Made by a program: the position numbers and the translations under genes. 42,638 nucleotides of DNA from Syntrophobacterales bacterium (lineage in GTDB: Bacteria; Desulfobacterota; Desulfobaccia; Desulfobaccales; 0-14-0-80-60-11): positions 1-42,638 of the forward strand of contig JAGVAH010000148.1 in NCBI GenBank assembly GCA_020060385.1. Reading direction: 5' to 3'. Shown here piece by piece: positions 18,915 to 26,791 of the stretch. A model generated the notes under the pieces. It saw only the letters and a list, made by a program, of their open reading frames with translations, was not told the origin of the DNA and did no database searches. Each line of letters opens with the position of its first letter. The first letter of the stretch is position 1.

Positions 18915-19304
18915 TTATTTCTTGATAAATTTCAGGTCCCGGAGTTTCTTGAGGACTTCCTCCCGGGAGAGGGGGCCGATATGGCGCTCCACTTCCTTGC
19001 CGGAGGCGTCCAGGAAGACCTGGGTGGGAATCATGAGGATCTGGTATTGCTTAAACAAGTCTTTCTCCTTATCCAAATAGACCAGGCGCACTTCCAATTG
19101 GTCGCCGTATTGACCCTTTAACTCCCCCATGATCTTCTCCATCTCTTTGCAGGAGAAGCAATACCCGGCCCCGAACTCATAGAGAGCGGGGCGACCCGGG
19201 ACGGGGGCGGAAGTTTGAGCCTGCCCCGGCCAGGGGAGGGAGATCATCACGGCCAGAAGGAACAGGCCGAAAAGCTTTGCCACTGCCTGCCAATGAAGTC
19301 GCAT
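18915..19304 (-). CDS. Exported thioredoxin-family protein, partner of CcdA
   Basis: Of 129 residues, the first ~30 form a signal peptide (LFGLFLLAVMISLPWPGQAQ). The mature protein has the active site GAGYCFSCKEMEK (C49, C52) and the cis-proline segment ILMIPTQVFLDASGKEV. It resembles the C-terminal thioredoxin domain of DsbD and the SoxW/TlpA-like partners of CcdA. It is followed ten bases later by ccdA, so the two together rebuild a split DsbD. AAGGAG is about thirteen bases from the ATG, a little far. Confidence 0.87.
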   Translation of the reverse strand: MRLHWQAVAKLFGLFLLAVMISLPWPGQAQTSAPVPGRPALYEFGAGYCFSCKEMEKIMGELKGQYGDQLEVRLVYLDKEKDLFKQYQILMIPTQVFLDASGKEVERHIGPLSREEVLKKLRDLKFIKK

Positions 19305-19359
19305 TTGATCAAAGTTCTCCTTTTATGCAGAGTAAGCCAACGGGTTTGATTTTTCCTGC

Positions 19360-20460
19360 TTACTGCTCACTGCTCAATTTGCTGCCAGCCAGCCCTGCAG
19401 CCTCCACTGCTTCGGGAGCGAAGTATTTATCCCGGAATTTCAGGGCCACGTTCACCAGACTGATGAGCACCGGCACCTCCACCAGAGGGCCGATGACCGC
19501 CGCGAAGGCCTGGCCGGACTGGATGCCGAAGACGGCCACGGCCACGGCAATGGCCAACTCAAAGTTATTGCTGGCCGCGGTGAAGGACAGGGTGGCGGAG
19601 ATGCGGTAGCCCGCCCCCGCCTTGGCGGACATGTAAAACGTGATGAAGAACATCAACAAAAAGTAGATGACCAGGGGGACGGCGATGCGCACCACGTCCA
19701 GGGGCAGGGCCACGATGTATTCACCCTTCAGGGAGAACATCACCACGATGGTGAAGAGCAGGGCGATGAGGGTGATGGGGCTGATCTTGGGCATGAACTT
19801 TTCCTCATACCAGTTAACCCCTTTACGATTCACCAGGAAAAAGCGGGTGACCATGCCCCCGAAGAAGGGAATGCCCAGGTAGATGAGGACGCTCTGGGCC
19901 ACTTCCCAGATGGTGACCTTCACTTCCAGGCCGGAGGCGATCCCCAGCCAGGCAGGGAGCAGGGTCACGAAAATATAGGCATAGATGGAAAAGAAGAGCA
20001 TCTGGAAGATGGAGTTGAAGGCCACCAGGCCGGCGCAGTATTCCGTGTCCCCCCGGGCCAGGTCGTTCCAGACGATGACCATGGCGATGCAGCGGGCCAG
20101 GCCGATGATGATCAGGCCCACCATGTACTCCGGATAGCCCTTAAGAAAGGCGATGGCCAGCAGAAACATGAGGATGGGGCCGATCACCCAGTTCTGCACC
20201 AGGGACAGGGCCAGGACCTTGAAATTTTTGAAGACCCGGGGCAGTTCCTCATAGCGCACCTTGGCCAAAGGCGGGTACATCATGAGGATGAGGCCCACGG
20301 CGATGGGGATGGAGGTGGTGCCCACCTGGAAGTAGGTCAATAGCTTGGTGAAACCAGGAATAAAATAGCCCAGGCCCACCCCCGCGGCCATGGTCAGGAA
20401 GATCCACAGGGTCAGAAAACGCTCTACCTTGGAGAGCTTTTTAGTAACCGTGGCACCCAT
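19360..20460 (-). CDS. acr3: Arsenite efflux transporter, Acr3 family
   Basis: A 366-residue inner-membrane protein with ten predicted helices that exports arsenite using the proton-motive force. The diagnostic segment [19 protein letters not shown] holds the conserved Cys of helix 4 (C124). [11 protein letters not shown] and the C-terminal [17 protein letters not shown] helix also fit Acr3, which is unrelated to ArsB of E. coli. It lies 69 bases downstream of arsR, with its own operator-like repeat in the gap (20482-20500). AGAGGAAGG precedes the ATG. Confidence 0.93.
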   Translation of the reverse strand: MGATVTKKLSKVERFLTLWIFLTMAAGVGLGYFIPGFTKLLTYFQVGTTSIPIAVGLILMMYPPLAKVRYEELPRVFKNFKVLALSLVQNWVIGPILMFLLAIAFLKGYPEYMVGLIIIGLARCIAMVIVWNDLARGDTEYCAGLVAFNSIFQMLFFSIYAYIFVTLLPAWLGIASGLEVKVTIWEVAQSVLIYLGIPFFGGMVTRFFLVNRKGVNWYEEKFMPKISPITLIALLFTIVVMFSLKGEYIVALPLDVVRIAVPLVIYFLLMFFITFYMSAKAGAGYRISATLSFTAASNNFELAIAVAVAVFGIQSGQAFAAVIGPLVEVPVLISLVNVALKFRDKYFAPEAVEAAGLAGSKLSSEQ

Positions 20461-20481
20461 CTACCTTCCTCTGATTATATG

Positions 20482-20500
20482 CGGGTATCCGTTTATATAA
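20482..20500 (+). promoter_or_regulatory. Second ArsR operator-like site, before acr3
   Basis: The plus-strand sequence CGGGTATCCGTTTATATAA matches the site in the arsR promoter, CGCTTATCCGGTTATATGA (minus strand, 20905-20923), at 15 of 19 positions. It is partly palindromic, with TTATAT and ATATAA arms at its borders on the minus strand. The position, 20-40 bases before the acr3 start, suggests that ArsR also controls an internal promoter or roadblocks transcription here. Confidence 0.45.
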
Positions 20501-20529
20501 TTATTGGCAATAAAATTTTTTCCCAAATA

Positions 20530-20898
20530 TCAGGCTGTCAGTTCCCCGGGGGTTGGACAGCACTGCATTTTGAGGCGCAGGCACTCCGCCAATTTCTCCC
20601 TTAAGACCCGGGCTTCCGGCTTGGCGGCCAGCATCTCGCCCAGGAGACTGACTAACTGCTCCCCAGGGGTGCCCGGGGACACGGCCAAGCGGTAATACAT
20701 CCACAATCCCTCCCGGCGGTCGGTCACCCAACCCAGGTTATAGAGATAGCGCAGGTGCCGGGAGGCCTTGGACTGGGTAATGCCCAGGACCATCATGATA
20801 TCGCAGACGCAGAGTTCCTCCTGCCCCATCAGGAGCCAGAGGATCCGCAGGCGGGTCTCATCCGCCAGGGCTTTGAAGAAACGGGCTTGCTGCTTCAT
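20530..20898 (-). CDS. arsR: ArsR-family arsenite-responsive repressor
   Basis: A 122-residue winged-helix repressor of the arsenic operon. The metalloid site is ELCVCDIM (C30, C32) in the first DNA-binding helix region, as in E. coli ArsR, and the recognition helix is TQSKASRHLRYLYNLGWV. Three further cysteines near the C-terminus (C106, C113, C114) could add a third ligand, as reported for some ArsR members with displaced sites. The start codon lies only eight bases after the -10 box and has no ribosome site, so translation may be leaderless. It is the first gene of the island. Confidence 0.92.
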   Translation of the reverse strand: MKQQARFFKALADETRLRILWLLMGQEELCVCDIMMVLGITQSKASRHLRYLYNLGWVTDRREGLWMYYRLAVSPGTPGEQLVSLLGEMLAAKPEARVLREKLAECLRLKMQCCPTPGELTA

Positions 20899-20900
20899 AG

Positions 20901-20934
20901 ATATTCATATAACCGGATAAGCGAATATTGTCAA
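20901..20934 (-). promoter_or_regulatory. arsR promoter with overlapping inverted-repeat operator
   Basis: On the minus strand a perfect -35 box TTGACA (20929-20934) is followed after 16 bases by TTATAT (20907-20912), or after 17 by TATATG. The inverted repeat ATATTC (20923-20928) / GAATAT (20901-20906) spans the spacer and -10 box, so a bound repressor would exclude RNA polymerase. The predicted start falls at about 20898-20900, at the arsR ATG itself. Confidence 0.65.
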
Positions 20935-21005
20935 GGGAAATTCTTTCTAATTGTGTAACCAGGTCTAAGGCCATTTATGGGAAATTCTGGAAGAGTCTAT
21001 TCTCA

Positions 21006-21036
21006 GGGGCGGAACAGGCAGAAAAGCCTGTGCCCC
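21006..21036 (-). terminator. Hairpin downstream of mgtA
   Basis: Perfect stem ACAGGC/GCCTGT with a six-base loop (21014-21031), extended by GGGGC/GCCCC arms, starting about 20 bases after the mgtA stop and before the arsR promoter. It has the position and strength of a terminator but no run of T follows, so termination may be inefficient or the element may be a different structured repeat. Confidence 0.35.
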
Positions 21037-21056
21037 CTTCTGCCCGGAACCTGGTA

Positions 21057-23582
21057 TCAAGCCTGCACCCGCCGGTAAAAAAAGCGCTTCGCCACTTCCG
21101 CGGAGCCGATGTACAGGAGAATAATCAGGCCGATGAGCGCCAGGAACTCCAGGGACAGGGGTTGGAAGTTGAAGAACACGGCCAGGGGCGTATAGGGGAA
21201 GATGATGGTGGCCGCCACCACCAGCAGGGTGGCGGTCAGGAGGTATTTCCCGGGCAGGCTCTGGAAGAAGGGGCGGCGGCTGCGGATCACCAGGACGATG
21301 ATGGCCGCGGAAATGACCGATTCCTGGAACCAGCCGGTGCGGAACTGGGCCTCGGTGGCCTGGAGTATCCACAACAGGGCCCCGAAGGTGAGGTAGTCGA
21401 AGACGGAGCTGATGACCCCGAAGGTAATCATGAACTTGCGAATAAACTTGATGTCCCAACGCCGGGGCTTCTCCACCAGTTCCCGATCCACACTGTCCGT
21501 GGCGATGGTCATCTCCGGCAGGTCGGTCAAGAGGTTGGTGAGGAGGATCTGTTTGGGCAGCAAGGGCAGAAAGGAGAGGAAGAGGGAAGCACCAGCCATG
21601 GAAAACATATTGCCGAAGTTGGCGCTGGTGGCCATGAACACGTATTTCAGGGTATTGGCGAAGGTGGTGCGGCCGGCGTGGATCCCCTGGATCAAGACCC
21701 CCAGGTCCTTCTCCAACAGCACGATGTCCGCGGCCTCCTTGGCCACGTCCACCGCGCTGTCCACGGAAATGGAGACGTCCGCAGCGTGCAGGGCCGAGAC
21801 GTCATTGATGCCGTCTCCCATAAACCCCACCACGTGGCCCCCCTGGCGCAGGGTCCGGATGAGGCGCTCCTTCTGATTGGGCTCCACCTCCGCAAAAACC
21901 CTGGTCTCTTGGGCCTTACGGAGGAGGGCCTCATCGCTCAGGCGGGCGATCTCCGGGCCGGTGAGCACGTCTGGATGGGCGAACCCCACCTGCCGGCCCA
22001 CACTGGCCGCCACCAGGGCGTTGTCCCCGGTGATGATTTTCAGGGATACCCCCAAGCGTTTCATCTGCCGGATGGTGTCGATGATCCCTTCCTTGGGTGG
22101 GTCATAGACCAGGAGGAAGCCCAGGAAGGTCATGCCGGTTTCCTGGTCCTTGGTGATGGCCGTTTCCGTCCCCAGATGCCTGTAGGCGATGCCCAGGGTG
22201 CGCAGGCCCTGGGCGCTGAACCCGGCAAAGCGTTCCATGATCTCCTCCCGCACCCCTGCCAGTTCCACCACCTGCCCCTGGCCGTTCTCCGCCTGGCTGC
22301 AGGCGGCCAGGACATTGGTCAGTGCCCCCTTGGCGATCATCAGGTGCTCGCCGCCCTTGGCCACCAGGATGCTCAGGCGTTTCCTAAGAAAATCATAGGG
22401 CACTTCATCCAGCTTCCGGTAACCGGAGATATCGGGGCAGCAGTGCTTGCGGATGGCCTGATCGATGGGATTGGCGAAACCGGTCTCAAAAAACGCGTTC
22501 AAGTAAGCATAGAACAAGACTTTTTCCGACTCCCGGCCTTCCAGGCCTTGGGCGGAGTGGAGCTGCACCACCCCCGCGGTGAGGGTGCCGGTCTTGTCCG
22601 CGCAGAGCACGTTCATGGACCCGAAGTTTTCGATGGCGGCCAACCTCTTGACGATGACCTGGCCCGCGGCCATGCGCTTGGCGCCCAGGGCCAGGTTGAT
22701 GCTGATGATGGCGGGGAGCAGCTGGGGGGTGAGCCCCACGGCCAGGGCCAGGGAGAAGAGGAAGGATTCCAGCACCGGGCGCTTGAGAAAGACGTTGATG
22801 GCGAAGATGGCGATGACCAGGAGAAGGGTCACTTCCATGAGGAAATAACCGAAGCGTCTGACCCCCCGTTCAAACTCCGTCTCCGGGGCCTTGAGGGCCA
22901 ACTGCGCCGAGACCTGGCCGAACTCCGTGGCCCTGCCGGTGAGGACCACCAGGGCGGTGGCCGTGCCGCTCACCACGTGGGTGCCCATGAACAGGACGCT
23001 GGTCCGCTGGCTTAAGGGAAGGTCCGGGGCCAGGACCCCGGCCTCTTTCTCCACGGGGAAGGTCTCGCCGGTGAGCGCGGCTTCATTCACAAAAAGGTCC
23101 TTGGATTCCAGGAGGGAGCAGTCCCCGGGGATGACATCTCCGGCCTTGAGGAGCGCCACGTCCCCGGGCACGATCTCTTCCACGGGGACTTCCTTGACCT
23201 GGCCGTCCCGGCGCACCGCGGCCCTGATCTGCACCAGGGCCAGCAGTTTGGCCACGGCATGGACCGCGCCCCGCTCCTGCCAGAACCCCAGAAGCCCGCT
23301 CACCAGCACAATGGACAGGATAATGATGGCGTCGGTATGGTCCCGGAGATAAAAGGAGAGGGCGGTGGCAAAAAGGAGGATGAGGATGATGGGGCTTTTA
23401 TACTGGGACAGGAGGAGGGTAAGGGTGCCGGTATGCTTCTTGGGCCTGAGGAGATTGGCCCCATGGAGCTGCAGGCGTTTTTGGCCTTCCTCGTCGCTCA
23501 GACCCCGGGGAGTGGCCTCTAACTGCCGGAGCAGTTCGCGGCCAGGGACGCTCCAGAAGGCAGAGGGAGGCGAGGGAGCCAC
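21057..23582 (-). CDS. mgtA: Magnesium-translocating P-type ATPase (P3B, MgtA family)
   Basis: An 841-residue P-type ATPase that imports Mg2+. Its phosphorylation motif CADKTGTLT has the acceptor Asp at residue 329, and VGFMGDGINDVSAL closes the catalytic domain. The actuator loop is AALTGETFPVEKE. The C-terminal half holds helices with KQILLTNLLTDLPEM, a segment typical of MgtA/MgtB. It is somewhat shorter than E. coli MgtA (about 900). No Mg2+ riboswitch-like leader could be recognised in the 232 bases upstream, and no MgtC gene is adjacent. It sits next to the arsenic island but is probably a separate transcription unit. Confidence 0.92.
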   Translation of the reverse strand: MAPSPPSAFWSVPGRELLRQLEATPRGLSDEEGQKRLQLHGANLLRPKKHTGTLTLLLSQYKSPIILILLFATALSFYLRDHTDAIIILSIVLVSGLLGFWQERGAVHAVAKLLALVQIRAAVRRDGQVKEVPVEEIVPGDVALLKAGDVIPGDCSLLESKDLFVNEAALTGETFPVEKEAGVLAPDLPLSQRTSVLFMGTHVVSGTATALVVLTGRATEFGQVSAQLALKAPETEFERGVRRFGYFLMEVTLLLVIAIFAINVFLKRPVLESFLFSLALAVGLTPQLLPAIISINLALGAKRMAAGQVIVKRLAAIENFGSMNVLCADKTGTLTAGVVQLHSAQGLEGRESEKVLFYAYLNAFFETGFANPIDQAIRKHCCPDISGYRKLDEVPYDFLRKRLSILVAKGGEHLMIAKGALTNVLAACSQAENGQGQVVELAGVREEIMERFAGFSAQGLRTLGIAYRHLGTETAITKDQETGMTFLGFLLVYDPPKEGIIDTIRQMKRLGVSLKIITGDNALVAASVGRQVGFAHPDVLTGPEIARLSDEALLRKAQETRVFAEVEPNQKERLIRTLRQGGHVVGFMGDGINDVSALHAADVSISVDSAVDVAKEAADIVLLEKDLGVLIQGIHAGRTTFANTLKYVFMATSANFGNMFSMAGASLFLSFLPLLPKQILLTNLLTDLPEMTIATDSVDRELVEKPRRWDIKFIRKFMITFGVISSVFDYLTFGALLWILQATEAQFRTGWFQESVISAAIIVLVIRSRRPFFQSLPGKYLLTATLLVVAATIIFPYTPLAVFFNFQPLSLEFLALIGLIILLYIGSAEVAKRFFYRRVQA

Positions 23583-23814
23583 GGAGTCAGCCCCGGGGCG
23601 AGAGGGGCCGCAGCAGTTGCCCCTGGCTGAGGTGAGAAATTACCCTCTGATGCCGATAACTGACAATTCTCCCTGGAGAACCAACAATCAACAATCCCCC
23701 GTTCCTCGATACCCCAGAATTATTTTTCTCTAAAATTCCAAATTAAAGGAACAGGGGTAGAGATGCAAGATGCCCGGCCCATATTTCTCCGCCAGGCAAA
23801 TCAGAGGCGATCTA

Positions 23815-24018
23815 TTAGGCTGCGCCGGACACCGCCAGATGGCTTAAGGCCCTGACCGCCTCCGCCAAAGTCGGCCTGAGGCTGATCAGACGCTGTTCGC
23901 CCCGCCTGATGCTCACATAGTAGGCATCGGTGCCTTTCTCCAGGTCAATACATTTGACATAGGCATAACTCCACCCATTCTTACCCAGGAACTCCAAGGT
24001 CTGTTCCCAATCTTGCAT
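23815..24018 (-). CDS. Small hypothetical protein, 67 residues
   Basis: No family recognised. The ATG at 24018 has AAGGAG about eight bases upstream, so I prefer it to the longer frame that opens at 24225 and runs through a GC hairpin. The protein reads like a small alpha/beta fold (WEQTLEFLGKNGWSYAYVK, then a helix LAEAVRALSHLA) with a single Cys. It is unlinked to a clear operon, lying between mgtA and the glycosyltransferase. Confidence 0.5.
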   Translation of the reverse strand: MQDWEQTLEFLGKNGWSYAYVKCIDLEKGTDAYYVSIRRGEQRLISLRPTLAEAVRALSHLAVSGAA

Positions 24019-24714
24019 TAAGATCTCCTTCCCTGGTGTCTGCTGGTGGGTTTCTTGCCGCCCTGGGCTGCGTCTTTTGCCAATCTCGGAGAAAGCGGCT
24101 GGTGGGCGTAGGGGGAGGGGCTCGCCAGCCCCTCCCCCCAATGCTGGGACAGAAACCTCCTCGACCTCCTCTGATTTGCAAAATATAATAATCATTAAAT
24201 GCTGGTCAAAGGCCATGAGCGGCAATGGCAGTTAGCGGCACCCTGGAAAATTTTCTAGGTCCAGACTCACCAAATCCGCGTGGGACGGGATTTTGCGGCG
24301 GCTCCCCAAAACCTCAGGGCATCAGGGTTTAAGAAGCAGGGATGACGGGAGTCAAACCCAAATTCGGGGGTGGGGTGCCTGCTAGCGGATTTCACGAATC
24401 CTCAAATTTTCGACTTTTTTTACAGGGAGCCGTGCAGGGACGCCTAGATAATCGGCTATCCTCTCGATTTCCCCATAATTATCGCCCCAATCTTTTTCTC
24501 CAAAGGGAATTGCTGGGCTATTTTCCTAGGGGACAGTAGGGGGGAGAACGAGGGAAAAAAGGGAGGCCCCTTTAATCGGCATCCCCCGGTGGGGGTCGTG
24601 GAGGCCTGACCTAACGCTTTATAAACTCAATAATTTAACTTGTTACCTATTCTTTTTGACAATTTCCTTTTCCAGTGAAAGTGTAGAAAATAAGCGTATT
24701 TTTACAGGAGATTT
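24019..24714. other. Non-coding stretch with a perfect GC hairpin
   Basis: About 700 bases with no gene I can support. A plus-strand frame at 24342-24539 has no ribosome site or recognisable product. It contains a perfect 12-base-pair hairpin (24111-24138) and a CCCCC/GGGGG hairpin near 24584-24596. The part next to the glycosyltransferase stop (24610-24714) is AT-rich. Confidence 0.45.
24111..24138. repeat. Perfect 12-bp inverted repeat
   Basis: GGGGGAGGGGCT (24111-24122) and AGCCCCTCCCCC (24127-24138) are exact reverse complements around the four-base loop CGCC. It lies 93 bases upstream of the 67-residue gene. No T-run follows on either strand, so it is not a classic terminator; it may be a REP-like element or an mRNA structure. 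Confidence 0.6.
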
Positions 24715-25728
24715 TCACCGCAAGCGGCACTCACCCAATTCCCATATCTCATCCTGAACCCCGCCGTAATCGTTGGCCTGGTGGTCCAGGAAGTCACCCT
24801 GAAAGAGCCGGTGAATACAGAGGGGATCGCGACACTTCACGCCGCAGAAAAACCCCGCCAGACTCCCGTCCCGCAGGGCCAAGACCCGGGTACGCCGGTC
24901 CAACACGCCCAGGGGCGTGGTGGGGCCGAAAATGCCGATGGTCCTGAGTCCCAGCTTGTCCGCCAGATGGAGGGGCCCCGCGTCCACACTGATGACCAGG
25001 TCGGTTTTTTCCAGCAAAGCCAGGAAAGCCGCGGACGCGGCTTTGCTCTTCTGGAAGATGAGGATTTTTTCCCGGCCTTTTAGCTGTTGGGCTTCCTGGG
25101 GGGGCACGGCAATGGTGATCTCGGCCTCAGGAAATCTGGCCTTGACCTGTTGCAGCAACTTATGGAGGTCGCCGTTTACCAGGCTCTTGGCAATCGCCGT
25201 GGAAAAGGGGCAAATGACAATGCGGTTGACTTTATCTAATTGCCAGGCCGGCATCAGCCGCTCTTCTTTTGGCAGCCCTAAATAATCTCTGACGCGGTCA
25301 TAGAGGTTGCCGATGCCCTGAAATTTTCTATAAAAACTGAATTTATTGGCATAACTAATGATGAATTTACTATCATCGCTGCTGCACCAGGGATTAAATC
25401 CCAAATCTATCTTCTCTCTCTGCAATAATGAGATAATACTAAGTAATTTTAAGGGGTTTCGTCGTTTATTAAAACTGATTATGGTGACGTTGCCGTTTAA
25501 TAGCTTTTGGGCATAAGGATACATTTGTGGGGAAGTTACTAAAAAATATTTCTTATCAGGATATTTCTTAATAAACTCCGTGATGACGCTCAGGCTGATA
25601 ACAGTGTCCCCATAACGGCAAAAAAGAGCAAACAGGACCTTCCGGGCCGCTTCCAGGTCCTGGGGGGTGACCCCTCCCTCCATCTCCTTAACTCTTAGCA
25701 GTCTCCGCCGCAGCAAGTAATTGAGCAT
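24715..25728 (-). CDS. Glycosyltransferase family 9 (heptosyltransferase-like)
   Basis: A 337-residue cytoplasmic protein of the ADP-heptose:LPS heptosyltransferase family. The C-terminal signature LVISVDAGPLHLADKLGLRTIGIFGPTTP is the nucleotide-sugar site of GT9 enzymes (I read it at residues 240-270). The N-terminal segment VLFALFCRYGDTVIS resembles the usual acceptor-side start, though without the canonical GDxxLxTP loop. A C-terminal cluster FFCGVKCRDPLCIHRL holds the CxxxC pattern common at the end of GT9 proteins. It stands alone, so its acceptor (LPS core or another glycan) is unknown. Base composition is more AT-rich than neighbouring genes around 25290-25620, which hints at transfer. 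Confidence 0.8.
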   Translation of the reverse strand: MLNYLLRRRLLRVKEMEGGVTPQDLEAARKVLFALFCRYGDTVISLSVITEFIKKYPDKKYFLVTSPQMYPYAQKLLNGNVTIISFNKRRNPLKLLSIISLLQREKIDLGFNPWCSSDDSKFIISYANKFSFYRKFQGIGNLYDRVRDYLGLPKEERLMPAWQLDKVNRIVICPFSTAIAKSLVNGDLHKLLQQVKARFPEAEITIAVPPQEAQQLKGREKILIFQKSKAASAAFLALLEKTDLVISVDAGPLHLADKLGLRTIGIFGPTTPLGVLDRRTRVLALRDGSLAGFFCGVKCRDPLCIHRLFQGDFLDHQANDYGGVQDEIWELGECRLR

Positions 25729-26032
25729 CGTGCCATCCCGCGAATATCAAGGCTAAGCGTCACTAGTCGCGCAAAGATATAAGGCATTCTATCGTTAATT
25801 GATTAAATTTTCCAGGTCTCAGACATCTTCACGGAAGGAGAAAATTTGAGGTGGGGGCGGCCAGGGCCTCCGGCCCCGGCCCCCTCTATTTTTTTCATGT
25901 ATGGGAGTTGGATGGGTGGTGGGGGAAAGGAAGAAGGCACCTGGGTCCCGGGTCCAGGCCGTAACCAGGCCCTGGGCTTCCGGCCCTGGGCGTCTCCCCC
26001 ACCCTGGGGCAGACGCCCATGGAGGTATCTCC
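25729..26032. other. Intergenic region between the glycosyltransferase and rrf2 genes
   Basis: About 300 bases. It is very rich in GGGCC-type repeats near 25850-25990 and shows no gene. The hairpin at 25988-26018 follows the rrf2-family stop. The 25740-25820 segment is AT-rich and probably holds the glycosyltransferase promoter, but no clear boxes were found. Confidence 0.4.
25988..26018 (-). terminator. Hairpin downstream of the Rrf2-family gene
   Basis: GGGCGTCT (25988-25995) and AGACGCCC (26011-26018) form a perfect eight-base-pair stem, with an inner CCCC/GGGG stem after one mismatch. It begins 15 bases after the stop of the regulator gene. There is no T-run after the stem, so termination would need Rho or would be weak. 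Confidence 0.4.
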
Positions 26033-26458
26033 TTATTTTTGTTGTTGATCGGGCTTGGTCTTCTGCAACAGATCGGCCAGGGTGACGGCCTCCAGTCTGT
26101 CAAACATGGCCTGGGCCGCCTCCCGCCAAAGGTGGCGGGTAGGGCAGGTATCGGCGCGCGCGCAGACATCTTCATCATAGGAGCACTCCACCAAGCTGGC
26201 GCTATTTTCCAGCAAGGCCACGATTTCCCCCACGGTGATCTCCTCCGGGGGCTTGGCCAGGAGGTGGCCGCCTTTGGGACCCCGCACACTCTTCACGTAA
26301 CGGGCCTTTTTCAGGGGGATGATGATCTGTTCCAGATATTTCACGGAGATCCCCTGGCGTTGGGCGATCTTCACCAGATGGATGGGCCCGTTATGATAAT
26401 TCTCAGCCATGTCCAGCAACAGCCGGGTGCCGTATCTGCTTCTGGTGGAAAGTTTCAT
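26033..26458 (-). CDS. Rrf2-family regulator with cysteine triad (IscR-like)
   Basis: A 141-residue winged-helix regulator. It begins MKLSTRSRYGTRLLLDMAE, the standard Rrf2 start, and the ATG follows AGAGGAG at the right distance. The DNA-binding part (ISVKYLEQIIIPLKKARYV, then RGPKGGHLLA) matches IscR/Rrf2/CymR. Three cysteines, C92, C99 and C105 in ECSYDEDVC and TCPTRHLW, fit the ligand set of an iron-sulfur sensor as in IscR, NsrR or RsrR. No isc/suf genes are adjacent, so the target is unknown. The own promoter lies about 220 bases upstream. Confidence 0.9.
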   Translation of the reverse strand: MKLSTRSRYGTRLLLDMAENYHNGPIHLVKIAQRQGISVKYLEQIIIPLKKARYVKSVRGPKGGHLLAKPPEEITVGEIVALLENSASLVECSYDEDVCARADTCPTRHLWREAAQAMFDRLEAVTLADLLQKTKPDQQQK

Positions 26459-26681
26459 CTTTCTCCTCTTGATGCCCCTGGGGCTGCAGCCCACTTTTGC
26501 CGCCATTCTGGGGAAAAGGAACCCAGCCGGTCAGCGGCCGGGGGAACTTACCCAGGGCCAGTGGTATGTCTTCGTCCCGGGCGTCCGGGCCAGGAATTAA
26601 AATCTGAAAGACCTGGGTTACATCCAGAAGGATGCCCAAACCTTGGATACATTATTATTTTGATCTATAATATTCTATTAT

Positions 26682-26710
26682 ATATTAATAATGCATCGGT
26701 AGGCTGTCAA
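26682..26710 (-). promoter_or_regulatory. Promoter of the Rrf2-family gene
   Basis: A perfect -35 box TTGACA (26705-26710) and TAATAT (26682-26687) are separated by 17 bases on the minus strand. The DNA just downstream, roughly 26660-26690, is made almost only of A and T with several short dyads, a likely site for autoregulation. The leader to the ATG would be about 215 bases. Confidence 0.5.
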
Positions 26711-26733
26711 CCGGAGTTTTGAATTTATCGGGG

Positions 26734-26771
26734 AAAAGAAAAAATGCAGGGGGGACCGCCAGGCGACGGTC
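26734..26771 (-). terminator. Rho-independent terminator after the sigma-54 activator gene
   Basis: On the minus strand, GACCG/CGGTC arms (26754-26771) around an eight-base loop are followed, after a few bases, by TTTTTTCTTTT. It lies 20 bases past the stop of the activator gene and just ahead of the rrf2 promoter, so it separates the two units. Confidence 0.5.
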
Positions 26772-26791
26772 TCATTCCTGATGCGGGAATA

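Larger units (their letters stand above)
26459..26791. other. Intergenic region holding the ntrC-type terminator and rrf2 promoter
   Basis: About 330 bases. Next to the activator gene is a terminator (26734-26771). Then come the rrf2 promoter (26682-26710) and a leader of about 215 bases with no reading frame I can support. Nothing else recognised. Confidence 0.5.

Noticed and set aside
20928-23015. Long plus-strand reading frame, 695 residues
   Set aside because: It is antisense to the MgtA ATPase gene, which shows all P-type ATPase motifs. The plus frame has no recognisable domain.
24342-24539. Plus-strand 65-residue frame
   Set aside because: No ribosome site, no known domain, and unusual composition in a hairpin-rich intergenic region.
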